Positions 42,679-52,139 of a stretch of DNA of 64,000 nucleotides are shown in pieces. Numbering within the stretch: position 1 is the stretch's first letter; each line of letters begins with the position of its first letter. The stretch comes from an uncultured Propionibacteriaceae bacterium (GTDB taxonomy: Bacteria; Actinomycetota; Actinomycetes; Propionibacteriales; Propionibacteriaceae). Under the pieces are notes generated by a model, which did no database searches, was not told the DNA's origin, and saw nothing but the letters and a program-made list of their open reading frames with translations. A program made the position numbers and the translations under genes. Where the stretch lies: contig CALCKT010000033.1 of NCBI GenBank assembly GCA_937965785.1, forward strand, positions 1-64,000, read 5' to 3'.

Positions 42679-45600
42679 CCAACACGTACGAGGTGGGCAT
42701 GGACGGCCCGCTCACGGATCTGCTGGTTGACACCGGCCGGTTCTTCACGCGGGGTGAGGTCTCACGTGACGGGCGCACCGTCCACAAGAAGGGCGGCCGC
42801 AGCGACTCCTTCTACCGGGACCGCTGGGCCTACGACAAGGTGGTCCGCTCCACCCACGGGGTGAACTGCACCGGGTCGTGCTCCTGGAAGGTCTACGTCA
42901 AGGACGGGATCATCACATGGGAGGCGCAGCAGACCGACTACCCTTCCGTCGGTCCCGACCGGCCCGAGTACGAACCCCGCGGCTGCCCGCGCGGCGCGTC
43001 GTTCTCCTGGTACACCTACTCCCCGACCCGGGTGCGCTACCCCTACATCCGGGGTGTTCTGCTGGAGATGTACCGGGAGGCCAAGGCCCAATACGGCGAT
43101 CCCGTGCTGGCGTGGGCCTCCATCGTCCAGGACGAGGAGAAGTCGCGCACCTACAAACGGGCCCGCGGCAAGGGCGGTTTCGTCAGGGCGAACTGGGACG
43201 AGGCCGTCGAGATGGTGGCCGCCGCCCACACCTACATCATCAAACGCTGGGGTCCCGACCGGATCGCCGGTTTCTCGCCGATCCCGGCCATGTCGATGGT
43301 CTCCCACGCATCCGGTGCCCGGTACCACAGCCTCATCGGCGGCTGCATGCTGTCCTTCTACGACTGGTACGCCGACCTGCCGCCCGCCTCGCCGCAGGTC
43401 TACGGCGACCAGACCGACGTGCGTGAATCCGGCGACTGGTGGGACGCCGGCTACCTGATGCTCTGGGGTTCGAACGTGCCCCTGACGCGTACGCCCGACG
43501 CCCACTGGATGGTCGAGGCCCGCTACCGCGGCCAGAAGGTCGTGGTCATGTCGCCCGATTACTCGGAAGCCACCAAGTTCGCCGACGAGTGGGTTCCGGT
43601 CGCACCCGGCACCGACGCGGCCCTCGGCATGGCCATGGGACACGTGGTGCTGAAGGAGTTCTTCGCCGACCGGCGGGTGCCTTTCTTCGACGAGTACAAC
43701 CGCACCTACAACGACTCCCCGTTCCTGATCACCCTCGACGAACACGCCCCCGGGGTGTACCGGCCGGGCAAGAACCTCGTCGCGGGCGATGTCGGCGGGG
43801 AACTGGCCGAGCAGGCCAATGCCATGTTCAAGCCGCTCGTCTGGGACGAGAACACCGACCGGATAGCCAGCCCCAACGGCACCCTCGGGCACCGTTTCGG
43901 CGACGCCGATGCGGGCAGGTGGAACCTGATCCTGGGTGACCTCAAACCCGCCCTGACCATGATGGACACCCCCGGACACGAGATGGTCGAGGTGGAGCTG
44001 CCCTGCTTCGCGAACGACACCGAGGAGCCCTTCGGGTTGCGGCGCGGGGTGCCGGTGCGGCGGGTCGGGGACCGGCTGGTCACCACCGTCCTCGACCTGC
44101 TGCTGGCCCAGTACGGCGTGGCCCGCCCGGGTCTGCCCGGCAACTGGCCGAAGGACTACGACGACATCGAGGGCATCTACACCCCCGGGTGGCAGGAGAC
44201 CATCACCAACGTTCCTGCCGCACAGGTCATCCGGGTGGCCCGGGAGTTCGCGCAGAACGCGATCGACACCAACGGACGCTCCATGATCATCATGGGGGCC
44301 GGCACCAACCACTGGTACCACGCCGACGTGATCTACCGGACCATGCTGACGCTGATCCAGTTCTGCGGTTGCGAGGGCCGCAACGGGGGCGGCTGGGCCC
44401 ACTACGTCGGTCAGGAGAAGGCCCGCCCGATCACCGGCTGGGCAGCGATGGCGTTCGCGCTGGACTGGCACCGCCCCGCCCGGCAGATGATCCACACCGG
44501 CTACTGGTACATCCACACCGACCAGTACCGCTACGACACCTTCGATGCCGACACCCTCTCCGCCAAGGAGTTCGGCAACGACCTGTTCAACAAGAAGGTC
44601 ACCTCCGACCTGTACGTGCAGTCCGCGAAACTGGGCTGGATGCCGTTCTTCCCGCAGTTCGAGAAGAGCCCCCTCACCCTGGCCGACGAGGCCGCCGCCG
44701 CCGGGCAGGAGGCCCCCGACTACATCGTCGACCAGCTCAAACAGGGCAGGCTGAAGTTCGCGGTCGAGGACCCCGACAATCCCGAGAACTTCCCCAGGGC
44801 CCTGACCCTGTGGCGTTCCAACCTGATCGGCAACACCGCCAAGGGCGACGAGTACTTCCTGAGGCATCTGCTCGGCACCGACCACGCCGTCACCGCCGCC
44901 GAGGCGGAGGGGGAGATGCGCCCCAAGGACATGGTCTGGCGGGAGCAGGCGCCCGAGGGCAAACTCGACCTGCTGTTGACACTGGACTTCCGCATGACCA
45001 GTTCGACGTTGATGTCCGACGTGCTGCTGCCCGCGGCCACGTGGTACGAGAAGCACGACATCAACACCACCGACATGCACCCGTTCATCCATCCGTTCAC
45101 CCCCGCCATCAACCCGCCGTGGCAGGCGAAGACGGACTGGGAGACGTTCCAGCTGATCGCCGACAAACTCTCCGAGCTGGCCGAGGACCACCTCGGGGTG
45201 CGCAAGGACGTGATGGCCACCCCGCTGATGCACGACTCGCCGGATGCGATGGCCATGCCTCACGGTGTGGTCAGGGACTGGAGCAAGGGCGAGGTGGATC
45301 CGATCCCGGCGGTCACCATGCCGCGCCTGACCGTCATCGAACGCGACTACACCGCGATCGGGGCGAAATACGGCACCGTTGGTCCGCTGCTCGACAAACT
45401 CGGTACCGCCCAGAAAGGCCTCGTCACCGACGTCACGTCGGCCATCGCGTACCTCAAGGGCAAGAACGGCACCCGCCGCGGCGGCCCCGCCGACGGCCGT
45501 CCGCAGCTGGACAACGGGATCGACGTCGCCGAGGCGATCATGTCGCTGGCCGGCACCACCAACGGGCACCTGGCCACCCAGGGGTTCAAGACCCTGGAGA

Positions 45601-46379
45601 AACGGACCGGCGTGCAGCTGCACGACCTGGCGGCCGAGCACGAGGGCAAGCACATCAAGTTCCAGGACATCGTCGCCCAGCCGCAGCCGGTGATCACCTC
45701 GCCCGAATGGTCGGGCTCGGAGTCGGGAGGCCGTCGCTACGCCCCGTTCACCATCAACGTCGAACGCATGAAGCCGTGGCACACGCTCACCGGGCGCATG
45801 CACTTCTACCTCGACCACGACTGGATGATCGCGCTCGGCGAGCAGCTGCCCACCTACCGCGGCCCCCTGAACATGACCCAGCTGTTCGGCGAGGCCCCGC
45901 CCGGTGAGGTCAACGAGCTCGGCGTGTCCGTGCGTTACCTCACGCCGCACTTCAAGTGGGCCATCCACTCGCAGTACCAGGACAACTGGTTCATGCAGAC
46001 GCTCTCTCGCGGCGGTCAGCAGATCTGGATCAGCCCGCAGGACGCGGCCAAGGTCGGGATCAAGGACAACGACTGGGTCGAGCTGGTCAACCGCAATGGC
46101 GTCGTCAGCTGCCGTGCGATCGTCTCGCACCGCATGCCCGAGGGCACCGTGTACATGTACCACGCCCAGGATCGCCTCATCGAGGTGCCGTTGACGGAGC
46201 GGAATGGGCGCCGCGGCGGTATCCACAACTCGATGACCCGCATCATGATCAAGCCGACCCACATTGCCGGTGGCTACGGACAGATCGCCTTCGCGTTCAA
46301 CTACTACGGACCCACGGGCAACAACCGTGACGAAGTCACGATGATCCGCAGGCGTTCCCAGGACGTCACCTACTTCTGA
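42675..46379 (+). CDS. narG: Respiratory nitrate reductase alpha subunit
   Basis: Catalytic molybdenum subunit that reduces nitrate to nitrite on the cytoplasmic face. 1234 residues; ATG behind GAAGGAGAG and overlapping the regulator stop. The N-terminal FS0 cluster ligands follow the NarG pattern His61-Cys65-Cys69-Cys104 (STHGVNCTGSCSWK ... EPRGCPRG). The molybdo-bis-MGD domain has VYGDQTDVRESGDWWDA with the expected Mo-ligand Asp region, GAGTNHWYHADVIYRTML, and QDNWFMQTLSRGGQQIWISP near the C-terminus. Absence of a twin-arginine leader fits a cytoplasm-facing NarG. Confidence 0.98.
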   Translation: MTNTYEVGMDGPLTDLLVDTGRFFTRGEVSRDGRTVHKKGGRSDSFYRDRWAYDKVVRSTHGVNCTGSCSWKVYVKDGIITWEAQQTDYPSVGPDRPEYEPRGCPRGASFSWYTYSPTRVRYPYIRGVLLEMYREAKAQYGDPVLAWASIVQDEEKSRTYKRARGKGGFVRANWDEAVEMVAAAHTYIIKRWGPDRIAGFSPIPAMSMVSHASGARYHSLIGGCMLSFYDWYADLPPASPQVYGDQTDVRESGDWWDAGYLMLWGSNVPLTRTPDAHWMVEARYRGQKVVVMSPDYSEATKFADEWVPVAPGTDAALGMAMGHVVLKEFFADRRVPFFDEYNRTYNDSPFLITLDEHAPGVYRPGKNLVAGDVGGELAEQANAMFKPLVWDENTDRIASPNGTLGHRFGDADAGRWNLILGDLKPALTMMDTPGHEMVEVELPCFANDTEEPFGLRRGVPVRRVGDRLVTTVLDLLLAQYGVARPGLPGNWPKDYDDIEGIYTPGWQETITNVPAAQVIRVAREFAQNAIDTNGRSMIIMGAGTNHWYHADVIYRTMLTLIQFCGCEGRNGGGWAHYVGQEKARPITGWAAMAFALDWHRPARQMIHTGYWYIHTDQYRYDTFDADTLSAKEFGNDLFNKKVTSDLYVQSAKLGWMPFFPQFEKSPLTLADEAAAAGQEAPDYIVDQLKQGRLKFAVEDPDNPENFPRALTLWRSNLIGNTAKGDEYFLRHLLGTDHAVTAAEAEGEMRPKDMVWREQAPEGKLDLLLTLDFRMTSSTLMSDVLLPAATWYEKHDINTTDMHPFIHPFTPAINPPWQAKTDWETFQLIADKLSELAEDHLGVRKDVMATPLMHDSPDAMAMPHGVVRDWSKGEVDPIPAVTMPRLTVIERDYTAIGAKYGTVGPLLDKLGTAQKGLVTDVTSAIAYLKGKNGTRRGGPADGRPQLDNGIDVAEAIMSLAGTTNGHLATQGFKTLEKRTGVQLHDLAAEHEGKHIKFQDIVAQPQPVITSPEWSGSESGGRRYAPFTINVERMKPWHTLTGRMHFYLDHDWMIALGEQLPTYRGPLNMTQLFGEAPPGEVNELGVSVRYLTPHFKWAIHSQYQDNWFMQTLSRGGQQIWISPQDAAKVGIKDNDWVELVNRNGVVSCRAIVSHRMPEGTVYMYHAQDRLIEVPLTERNGRRGGIHNSMTRIMIKPTHIAGGYGQIAFAFNYYGPTGNNRDEVTMIRRRSQDVTYF

Positions 46380-46400
46380 GCCGGAAAGGACCTAATCAAC

Positions 46401-47990
46401 ATGCGAATCATGGCCCAGATGGCGATGGTGATGAACCTCGACAAGTGCATCGGCTGCCACACCTGTTCGGTCACCTGCAAGCAGGCGTGGACCAACCGTT
46501 CCGGCACCGAGTACGTGTGGTTCAACAACGTGGAGACCCGCCCGGGTCTCGGCTACCCCCGGGAGTACGAGAACCAGGAGAAGTGGCAGGGTGGCTGGGA
46601 GGTCACCAAGCGCGGCAGGCTGCGCCTCAAGGGCGGCGGCCGGTTCCACAAACTGCTCAACATCTTCGGCAACCCGAAGATGCCCGAGATCGACGACTAC
46701 TACGAGCCGTGGACCTACGACTACCAGAACCTGCTGAACGCGCCGGCGGGGCAGAAACACTTCCCGGTGGCCACGGCCCACTCACTTATCACCGGCGAGA
46801 AGATGACCCCGAAGTGGGGCCCGAACTGGGATGACGACCTGGGCGGCGTGGTCGAGTACGGGCACAAGGACCCGATGCTCAAGGGCATCGAGGACAAGGT
46901 GAAGTTCGAGTTCGAACAGACCTTCATGTTCTACCTGCCGCGCATCTGCGAACACTGCCTCAACCCGGCGTGCGCGGCCTCCTGCCCCTCCGGCGCGATC
47001 TACAAACGCGCCGAGGACGGCATCGTCCTGGTGGACCAGGACCGCTGCCGCGGCTGGCGGATGTGCATCTCCGGTTGCCCCTACAAGAAGGTCTACTTCA
47101 ACCACAACACCGGCAAGGCCGAGAAGTGCACCTTCTGCTACCCGCGCGTGGAGCTGGGGATCCCCACGGTCTGCGCGGAGACCTGCGTCGGGCGGCTGCG
47201 CTACATCGGTTTGATGCTCTACGACGCCGATGCGGTTCTCGTTGCAGCGGCCGAACGCGACGAACACAAGCTGTACGAGAAACAGCTCGCGGTCTTCCTC
47301 GACCCGGAGGATCCCGAAATCCGTGCCGAGGCGGAACGCCAGGGCATTCCGCACGACTGGGTCGAGGCGGCCCGGCGTTCCCCGGTGAAGAAACTCATCA
47401 TGGATCACCGGGTGGCGCTTCCCCTGCACCCGGAGTACCGCACCATGCCGATGGTCTGGTACATCCCGCCGCTGTCGCCGATCGTTGACTCCGTCGCCTC
47501 CACCGGATACGACGCGGAGGATGTCGACAACCTGTTCGGGGCCATTGACGTGCTGCGCATTCCCATGGAGTACCTGGCCAATCTGTTCACGGCCGGCAAC
47601 GTCGCCCCGGTGCGCGCCGTCCTGGAGAAGATGGCCGCCATGCGCTCCTACATGCGCGACATCAACCTCGGAGGGGCCGGCAACGAGGAGATCGCCGCCA
47701 AGGTCGGCATGACCGGCCAGGAGATCCAGGACATGTTCCGGTTGCTCGCGATCGCCAAGTACGACGAGCGCTACGTCATCCCGCCGTCGCACAAGGAACA
47801 GGCCCACAGCCTGGAGTCGATCTCCACCGAATGCCCCGTCGGCGAGGGTGGCACGGCCCCCGGCAGCGGTCCCGTGGCCGTGACGATCGGCAGCTACTCG
47901 GCCGCGAAGGCCCGGCGGGAGGCCTCCCAGGGGCAGGGCACCTTCCTCGACTGGGACGGCCACGGCATACCGACCTCGGGGGTGAAGTGA
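46401..47990 (+). CDS. narH: Respiratory nitrate reductase beta subunit
   Basis: 529 residues. Four cysteine groups carry electrons from NarI to NarG: CIGCHTCSVTCKQAW near the N-terminus, CEHCLNPACAASCPSGAI, CRGWRMCISGCPYKKV (the Trp variant typical of the 3Fe-4S cluster) and CTFCYPRVELGIPTVCAETC. C-terminal region (MPMVWYIPPLSPIVD) matches NarH. ATG 46401 follows GGAAAGGA; ATG 46410 is an alternative. Stop and narJ start overlap (TGATG). Confidence 0.98.
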   Translation: MRIMAQMAMVMNLDKCIGCHTCSVTCKQAWTNRSGTEYVWFNNVETRPGLGYPREYENQEKWQGGWEVTKRGRLRLKGGGRFHKLLNIFGNPKMPEIDDYYEPWTYDYQNLLNAPAGQKHFPVATAHSLITGEKMTPKWGPNWDDDLGGVVEYGHKDPMLKGIEDKVKFEFEQTFMFYLPRICEHCLNPACAASCPSGAIYKRAEDGIVLVDQDRCRGWRMCISGCPYKKVYFNHNTGKAEKCTFCYPRVELGIPTVCAETCVGRLRYIGLMLYDADAVLVAAAERDEHKLYEKQLAVFLDPEDPEIRAEAERQGIPHDWVEAARRSPVKKLIMDHRVALPLHPEYRTMPMVWYIPPLSPIVDSVASTGYDAEDVDNLFGAIDVLRIPMEYLANLFTAGNVAPVRAVLEKMAAMRSYMRDINLGGAGNEEIAAKVGMTGQEIQDMFRLLAIAKYDERYVIPPSHKEQAHSLESISTECPVGEGGTAPGSGPVAVTIGSYSAAKARREASQGQGTFLDWDGHGIPTSGVK

Positions 47991-48697
47991 TGAGACGTTG
48001 GCTGCCCGGAATCGGACGCCGGGCCCCGAACGTCCCGGCCCGGGAGCTGCCCGACGACCAGCTGCGCGTGACATGGCAGGCCGTCTCCCTGCTGCTGGAC
48101 TACCCCTCGGTGAAGCTGTTCCGGAACCTGACGCGGCTTCGTGATACGGCCGGGCGGCTGCCCGCCACGGTGGGGGAGCCGCTGATCGGGGTGATCGACC
48201 ACCTCGAACAGCAGGGCCTGGAGGCCTCCCGGCAGGCCTACGTCGAAACCTTCGACCACACCCGCAAGTGCGCCCTGCACCTGACCTACTACGCCCACGG
48301 CGACAGCCGGAAACGGGGAGTGGCCCTGGTGCAGTTCAAACAGGCCTACCGCCGCGCCGGGATGGAGGTCAGCGACGAGGAGCTGCCCGATCACCTGTCG
48401 GTGGTCCTGGAGTTCGGGGCCCTCGGCGACCTGGACGTCGCCTGGGAGCTGATCAACCGGCACCGCGCAGGGGTGGAACTGCTCGCCATGGCCCTGGAGC
48501 ACCGGGGATCTCCCTGGCGCGGGGCGCTGGCCGCCCTGCGCGCCAGCCTGCCCGCCATCGACGGTGAGCAGGCCGAAGCCGTCGCGAAACTGCTCCGTGA
48601 CGGCCCCGAAACCGAGGACGTGGGGTTGGAACCCTACGGCATCGATCCGTTCCTGAACCCCCGTCCCGACGAAGACGCTGAACTGCTGGGAGTCTGA
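47990..48697 (+). CDS. narJ: Nitrate reductase assembly chaperone
   Basis: 235 residues, all-helical TorD-like chaperone; not part of the final enzyme. It holds apo-NarG while the molybdenum cofactor and FS0 cluster are inserted. Family pieces: QAVSLLLDYPS, AYVETFDHTRKCALHLTYYAHGDSRKRGVALVQFKQAYRRAGMEV and ELPDHLSVVLEFGALGD. ATG 47990 overlaps the narH stop by one base; the MRRWLPGIGRR leader is basic and could be a start-site extension. Confidence 0.95.
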   Translation: MRRWLPGIGRRAPNVPARELPDDQLRVTWQAVSLLLDYPSVKLFRNLTRLRDTAGRLPATVGEPLIGVIDHLEQQGLEASRQAYVETFDHTRKCALHLTYYAHGDSRKRGVALVQFKQAYRRAGMEVSDEELPDHLSVVLEFGALGDLDVAWELINRHRAGVELLAMALEHRGSPWRGALAALRASLPAIDGEQAEAVAKLLRDGPETEDVGLEPYGIDPFLNPRPDEDAELLGV

Positions 48698-48700
48698 TCC

Positions 48701-49438
48701 ATGAACACTCTGCTCTGGGGGGTTTTCCCCTACATCGCGATGGCGGTCTTCGTCGTCGGCATGATCTGGCGATACCGATTCAGCCAGTTCTCCTGGACCA
48801 CCCGCAGCTCTCAGATCTATGAGTCGCGGCTGCTGCGCATCGGTGCTCCGCTGTTCCACTTCGGCCTGCTGTTCGCCTTCGGTGGGCATCTCATGGGCCT
48901 GGTCATCCCGAAGGCCTGGACCGATGCGCTCGGCATCGAACAGGAGACCTACCACCTGGTTGCGGTGGTGGGCGGCTGGATCTCCGGGATCATGATCGCC
49001 GTCGGGTACCTGATCCTCATCGTCCGGCGCATCGCGGTGCCCGCGGTGCGGAAGGCCACCACCATCGGGGATGTCGTGATGTACGTGGTGCTGACCGCCA
49101 TCCTCGTCACCGGTGCGTGGAACACGCTGACCACCACCTTCGACCACCACTACAACTACCGGCAGGGGGTGAGCCCCTGGTTCCGCAGCATCTTCACCTT
49201 CCAACCGGACATCGAGTTGATGGTGAACTCGCCGTTCTCCTTCCAGGCGCACGCCTTCCTGGCGTTCCTGATCCTGCTGATCTGGCCGTTCACCCGGTTG
49301 GTGCACGCCTTCAGCATCCCGGTCGGGTACGTGACCCGGCCCTACGTGGTCTACCGCTCCGCCGGGAAGACACCGGCCCGGAACACCAATGTTCCCGCCG
49401 GGTTGTGGGACAAACCCAAACTGAAGGAGCAGGTGTGA
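48701..49438 (+). CDS. narI: Respiratory nitrate reductase gamma subunit (cytochrome b)
   Basis: 245 residues, five membrane helices, binds two b-type hemes and oxidises quinol. Begins LLWGVFPYIAMAVFVVGMIWRYR; heme-ligand histidines lie in FHFGLLFAFGGHLMGL and in the later FSFQAHAFLAFLILLIWPFTRLVHAF segment. The periplasmic loop FDHHYNYRQGVSPWFRSIFTF is typical. Starts 3 bp after narJ and its stop overlaps the next small gene, tying nitrate reductase to the cofactor genes. Confidence 0.97.
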   Translation: MNTLLWGVFPYIAMAVFVVGMIWRYRFSQFSWTTRSSQIYESRLLRIGAPLFHFGLLFAFGGHLMGLVIPKAWTDALGIEQETYHLVAVVGGWISGIMIAVGYLILIVRRIAVPAVRKATTIGDVVMYVVLTAILVTGAWNTLTTTFDHHYNYRQGVSPWFRSIFTFQPDIELMVNSPFSFQAHAFLAFLILLIWPFTRLVHAFSIPVGYVTRPYVVYRSAGKTPARNTNVPAGLWDKPKLKEQV

Positions 49439-49689
49439 GTGGTCGGGAGCCCATTGACGAGACCGCTTGGGCCCCTTGGGTGGAACACGTGGCCGCGGCC
49501 CTGGAAGTGGACGCCTCGGCGGTCTCGCCGCGGGCCGTTCACGACCTGACGGGCCAGGTCGCGGCACGCTACCAGCGCCCCATGGCGCCGGTTTCCGCCT
49601 ACCTGTGGGGGCTGGCGATCGCCACCCACCCGGACCGCGACCCCGGGGAGCTGGCCCGGGTCATTCTCGACGCGCTCCCGGAGGGTTGA
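49435..49689 (+). CDS. Stand-alone DUF6457-like small protein
   Basis: 84 residues from GTG 49435, overlapping the narI stop and ending on the base that begins the next gene. Predicted helical: IDETAWAPWVEHVAAALEVDASAV, HDLTGQVAARYQRPMAPVSAYLWGLAIATH. The core RPMAPVSAYLWGLA is repeated almost exactly at the C-terminus of the MobA-type protein at 52132 (RPMAPVSAHLWGLA). DUF6457-type domains recur beside mobA in actinobacteria; a role in molybdenum-cofactor handling is inferred. No catalytic residues are evident. Confidence 0.8.
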   Translation: MSGREPIDETAWAPWVEHVAAALEVDASAVSPRAVHDLTGQVAARYQRPMAPVSAYLWGLAIATHPDRDPGELARVILDALPEG

Positions 49690-50435
49690 TGCAGCCGGTC
49701 ATCGCCGTTCCTGAGCCCCTCACCGAAGCCGAACGCGACCGCTACCAGCGGACCATGGCCATCGACGGTTTCGGGGAGGAGGCCCAGGGCAGGCTCAAGG
49801 CCGCGACGGTGTGCTGCATCGGTGCGGGAGGTCTCGGCGGTCCCGTGCTGCAGTACCTGGCCGCCTCCGGGGTGGGGCGGTTGATCGTCGTCGACGACGA
49901 CATCGTGGAGGAACGCAACCTGCAACGCCAGACCCTCTACGGCACCACCACCCTGGGGGCCTCCAAGGCCGCTGCCGCCGCCGCGCGGCTGGCGGACCTC
50001 AACCCCATGGTCGAGGTGATTCCCGTGTCCCTGCGGGTCACGCAGGACACGGCGGAGTCGGTCCTCGCCGGCTGCGACGTGGTGGTGGATGCGGTGGACA
50101 ACCTGCCCACCCGGCTGGCCGTGGCCGGGGCCTGTCAGCGTCTCGACCTGCCGCTGGTCTTCGGTGCCGTCCAGGCCGTCAACGGGCAGGTCACGGTGCT
50201 GTGGGAACGTCACAAACTGGCCCTGTCGGATCTGTTCCCCGACCCCCCGCTGAGCTGCCCGACGGCCGCGGAGGTCGGGGTGCTGGGTCCCATGACCGGT
50301 TGGGTGGGTTCGGTGATGGCCACCGAGGTGGTCAAACTGCTCACCGGGGTCGGGGAACCGCTGCTGGGGCGTGTGATGTACATCGACACCCTCCGAGCGA
50401 GGGTGGTGGAATTGCCGCTTGCCGGGAGGAAGTGA
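49689..50435 (+). CDS. moeB: Molybdopterin-synthase adenylyltransferase (MoeB/HesA/ThiF family)
   Basis: Activates the C-terminal Gly-Gly of MoaD by adenylation. 248 residues. ATP-binding core CCIGAGGLGGPVLQYLAASGVGRLIVVDDDIVEERNLQRQTLYG, catalytic Asp in DAVDNLPTRLAVAGAC, and LSCPTAAEVGVLGPMTGWVGSVMATEVVKLL. The zinc-binding CxxC pairs of typical MoeB are reduced: only a single Cys is seen at the expected C-terminal place, and no C-terminal rhodanese domain is present. Sits between the DUF6457 gene and moeA, with overlapping ends. Confidence 0.9.
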   Translation: MQPVIAVPEPLTEAERDRYQRTMAIDGFGEEAQGRLKAATVCCIGAGGLGGPVLQYLAASGVGRLIVVDDDIVEERNLQRQTLYGTTTLGASKAAAAAARLADLNPMVEVIPVSLRVTQDTAESVLAGCDVVVDAVDNLPTRLAVAGACQRLDLPLVFGAVQAVNGQVTVLWERHKLALSDLFPDPPLSCPTAAEVGVLGPMTGWVGSVMATEVVKLLTGVGEPLLGRVMYIDTLRARVVELPLAGRK

Positions 50436-50436
50436 C

Positions 50437-51672
50437 ATGCGAGACAGGCTGAGCATCGAGGAGTACCGGGACGAACTGCTCGGGCTCGTGACGCGGATCA
50501 CGGATGTCGAGACCGTGCCCCTGGGGCGGGCGGACGGGAGGGTTCTGGCGGCTCCGGTGACCGCGGCCGCGGCCGTTCCGGTGTTCGCGAACTCCGCCAT
50601 GGACGGTTTCGCGGTCCACGAGACCGACCGGCACCGGGGCGCTGAGCTGAGGGTCGTCGGGGTGGTCGCCGCGGGTTCACCGCTGGACCCGGCGATGGGT
50701 CCCGGCGAGTGTGTGCGGATCATGACGGGTGCGCCCCTGCCGTCGCGGGCCGAGGCGGTGGTGCCCGTCGAACTGACCGAGGAATCCGGGGGGATCGTCC
50801 GGATCGTCGGGGAACCGGGCGTCAAGAACCACGTCAGGGCGGCGGGGGAGGATTTTTCCGCCGGTGCCGAGGTGTTGTCGGCCGGGCTGCGGCTGGGGCC
50901 GCGGGCCCTCGGGGTAGCGGCCGCCTGCGGGCGGGGGGAGGTGACGGTGGTGCGGCGACCCCGCGTCGCCGTCATCGCGACGGGCGATGAGCTGCGCCCC
51001 GCAGGTGCGGTGCTGGCCCGGGGCCAGATCTACGAGTCGAACGGCACCTTCATGGCCGGGCAGCTGACCAGGATGGGTGCCGAGGTGGTCGCGGCCCCGG
51101 TCCTTTCCGACGAGCCGGGAAGTTTCGCCGCCGGGCTGGACGCTGCGGCGGCAGGGGCGGATCTGGTGGTGCTGAGCGGCGGGGTTTCCGTCGGCGACCA
51201 CGACGTGGTGCGGCAGGTGCTGGGCGGGGAGATCGGTTCCTCCGCCGCGGTGCGGTCCCGTTTCGTCCACGTCGTCATGCAACCCGGGAAACCGCAGGGC
51301 TGGGCGCTGTGGCGGGCGGGGGAGCGGGAGGTGCCGCTGGTGGCGTTGCCCGGCAATCCGCTGTCCACGATGGTCAGCTGCGAACTGTTCGTGGAGCCGC
51401 TGATCGACGCGATGCTGGGCCGCGCCCCGCGGCCCTGGCTGCGGGCCATCACCGGGCGTCCCTGGCCCGCCCCCAGGGGGCGTCGCCAGGTGGTGCCGGT
51501 CATCGTCGAAACCGACGAGGCGGGGCGCCTGGTCGTGGTGCCCGCCCACGAGGGAATCTCGGCCTCGCACCTGGTCTCGGCCGCCGCTCGGGCGGACGGC
51601 CTGGCTCTGCTTGACGAACCGACGGACAACGTCCGGCCCGGCGATCTCGTCTCTTTCCGGAGGTACCTGTGA
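50437..51672 (+). CDS. moeA: Molybdopterin molybdenumtransferase
   Basis: Inserts molybdate into adenylylated molybdopterin. 411 residues; ATG 50437 behind GGGAGGA. Domain order: SIEEYRDELLGLV, PVFANSAMDGFAV, VRIMTGAPLPSRAEAVVPVE, then the MogA-like domain VAVIATGDELRPAG, LVVLSGGVSVGDHDVVRQVL, PGKPQGWALW and ALPGNPLSTMVSCELFVEPLI, then a barrel C-terminus. All active-site loops of MoeA are present. Stop overlaps moaC start. Confidence 0.96.
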   Translation: MRDRLSIEEYRDELLGLVTRITDVETVPLGRADGRVLAAPVTAAAAVPVFANSAMDGFAVHETDRHRGAELRVVGVVAAGSPLDPAMGPGECVRIMTGAPLPSRAEAVVPVELTEESGGIVRIVGEPGVKNHVRAAGEDFSAGAEVLSAGLRLGPRALGVAAACGRGEVTVVRRPRVAVIATGDELRPAGAVLARGQIYESNGTFMAGQLTRMGAEVVAAPVLSDEPGSFAAGLDAAAAGADLVVLSGGVSVGDHDVVRQVLGGEIGSSAAVRSRFVHVVMQPGKPQGWALWRAGEREVPLVALPGNPLSTMVSCELFVEPLIDAMLGRAPRPWLRAITGRPWPAPRGRRQVVPVIVETDEAGRLVVVPAHEGISASHLVSAAARADGLALLDEPTDNVRPGDLVSFRRYL

Positions 51673-52139
51673 AGTTCACCCACCTCGATTCCGCCGGCCA
51701 GGCCCGCATGGTCGACGTCACCGACAAACAACCGACGAAACGCGCCGCCACCGCCTCCGCGACGGTGGTCTGTGACCCGGAGATCCTGCGGCGCATCGCA
51801 TCCGGGGAGATGCCGAAGGGCGACGTGCTCGCGGTGGCGCGGATCGCCGGGATCGCGGCGGCGAAACGAACCCCGGAACTGCTGCCGCTGGCCCACGTGA
51901 TCGGGGTGCACGGCGCCACGGTTGACCTGACCCTCGGCCCGGAGAGCGTCGAGGTGGTCGCCACGGTGCGCACCGCCGACCGCACCGGCGTCGAGATGGA
52001 GGCCCTCACCGCCGCATCCGTCGCCGCGCTGGCGCTGATCGACATGGTCAAGGGCCTCGACAGGAACGCCCACATCCGCGAGGTGAAGCTGCTCGCCAAG
52101 GAGGGCGGCCGGTCGGGCAGCTGGCGGCGCGATGCCTGA
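51669..52139 (+). CDS. moaC: Cyclic pyranopterin monophosphate synthase
   Basis: Second step of cofactor synthesis (with MoaA) from GTP. 156 residues from GTG 51669. FTHLDSAGQARMVDVTDKQPTKRAATA at the start; catalytic segment KGDVLAVARIAGIAAAKRTPELLPLAHVIGV, and VEMEALTAASVAALALIDMVKGLDRNAHIREVKLLAKEGGRSG. MoaA itself is not in the window, so the pathway is split. Confidence 0.97.
   Translation: MKFTHLDSAGQARMVDVTDKQPTKRAATASATVVCDPEILRRIASGEMPKGDVLAVARIAGIAAAKRTPELLPLAHVIGVHGATVDLTLGPESVEVVATVRTADRTGVEMEALTAASVAALALIDMVKGLDRNAHIREVKLLAKEGGRSGSWRRDA

Noticed and set aside
42762..46262. Long open frame antisense to narG
   Set aside because: Same shadow effect of third-position GC; translation is low-complexity and narG is unambiguous.
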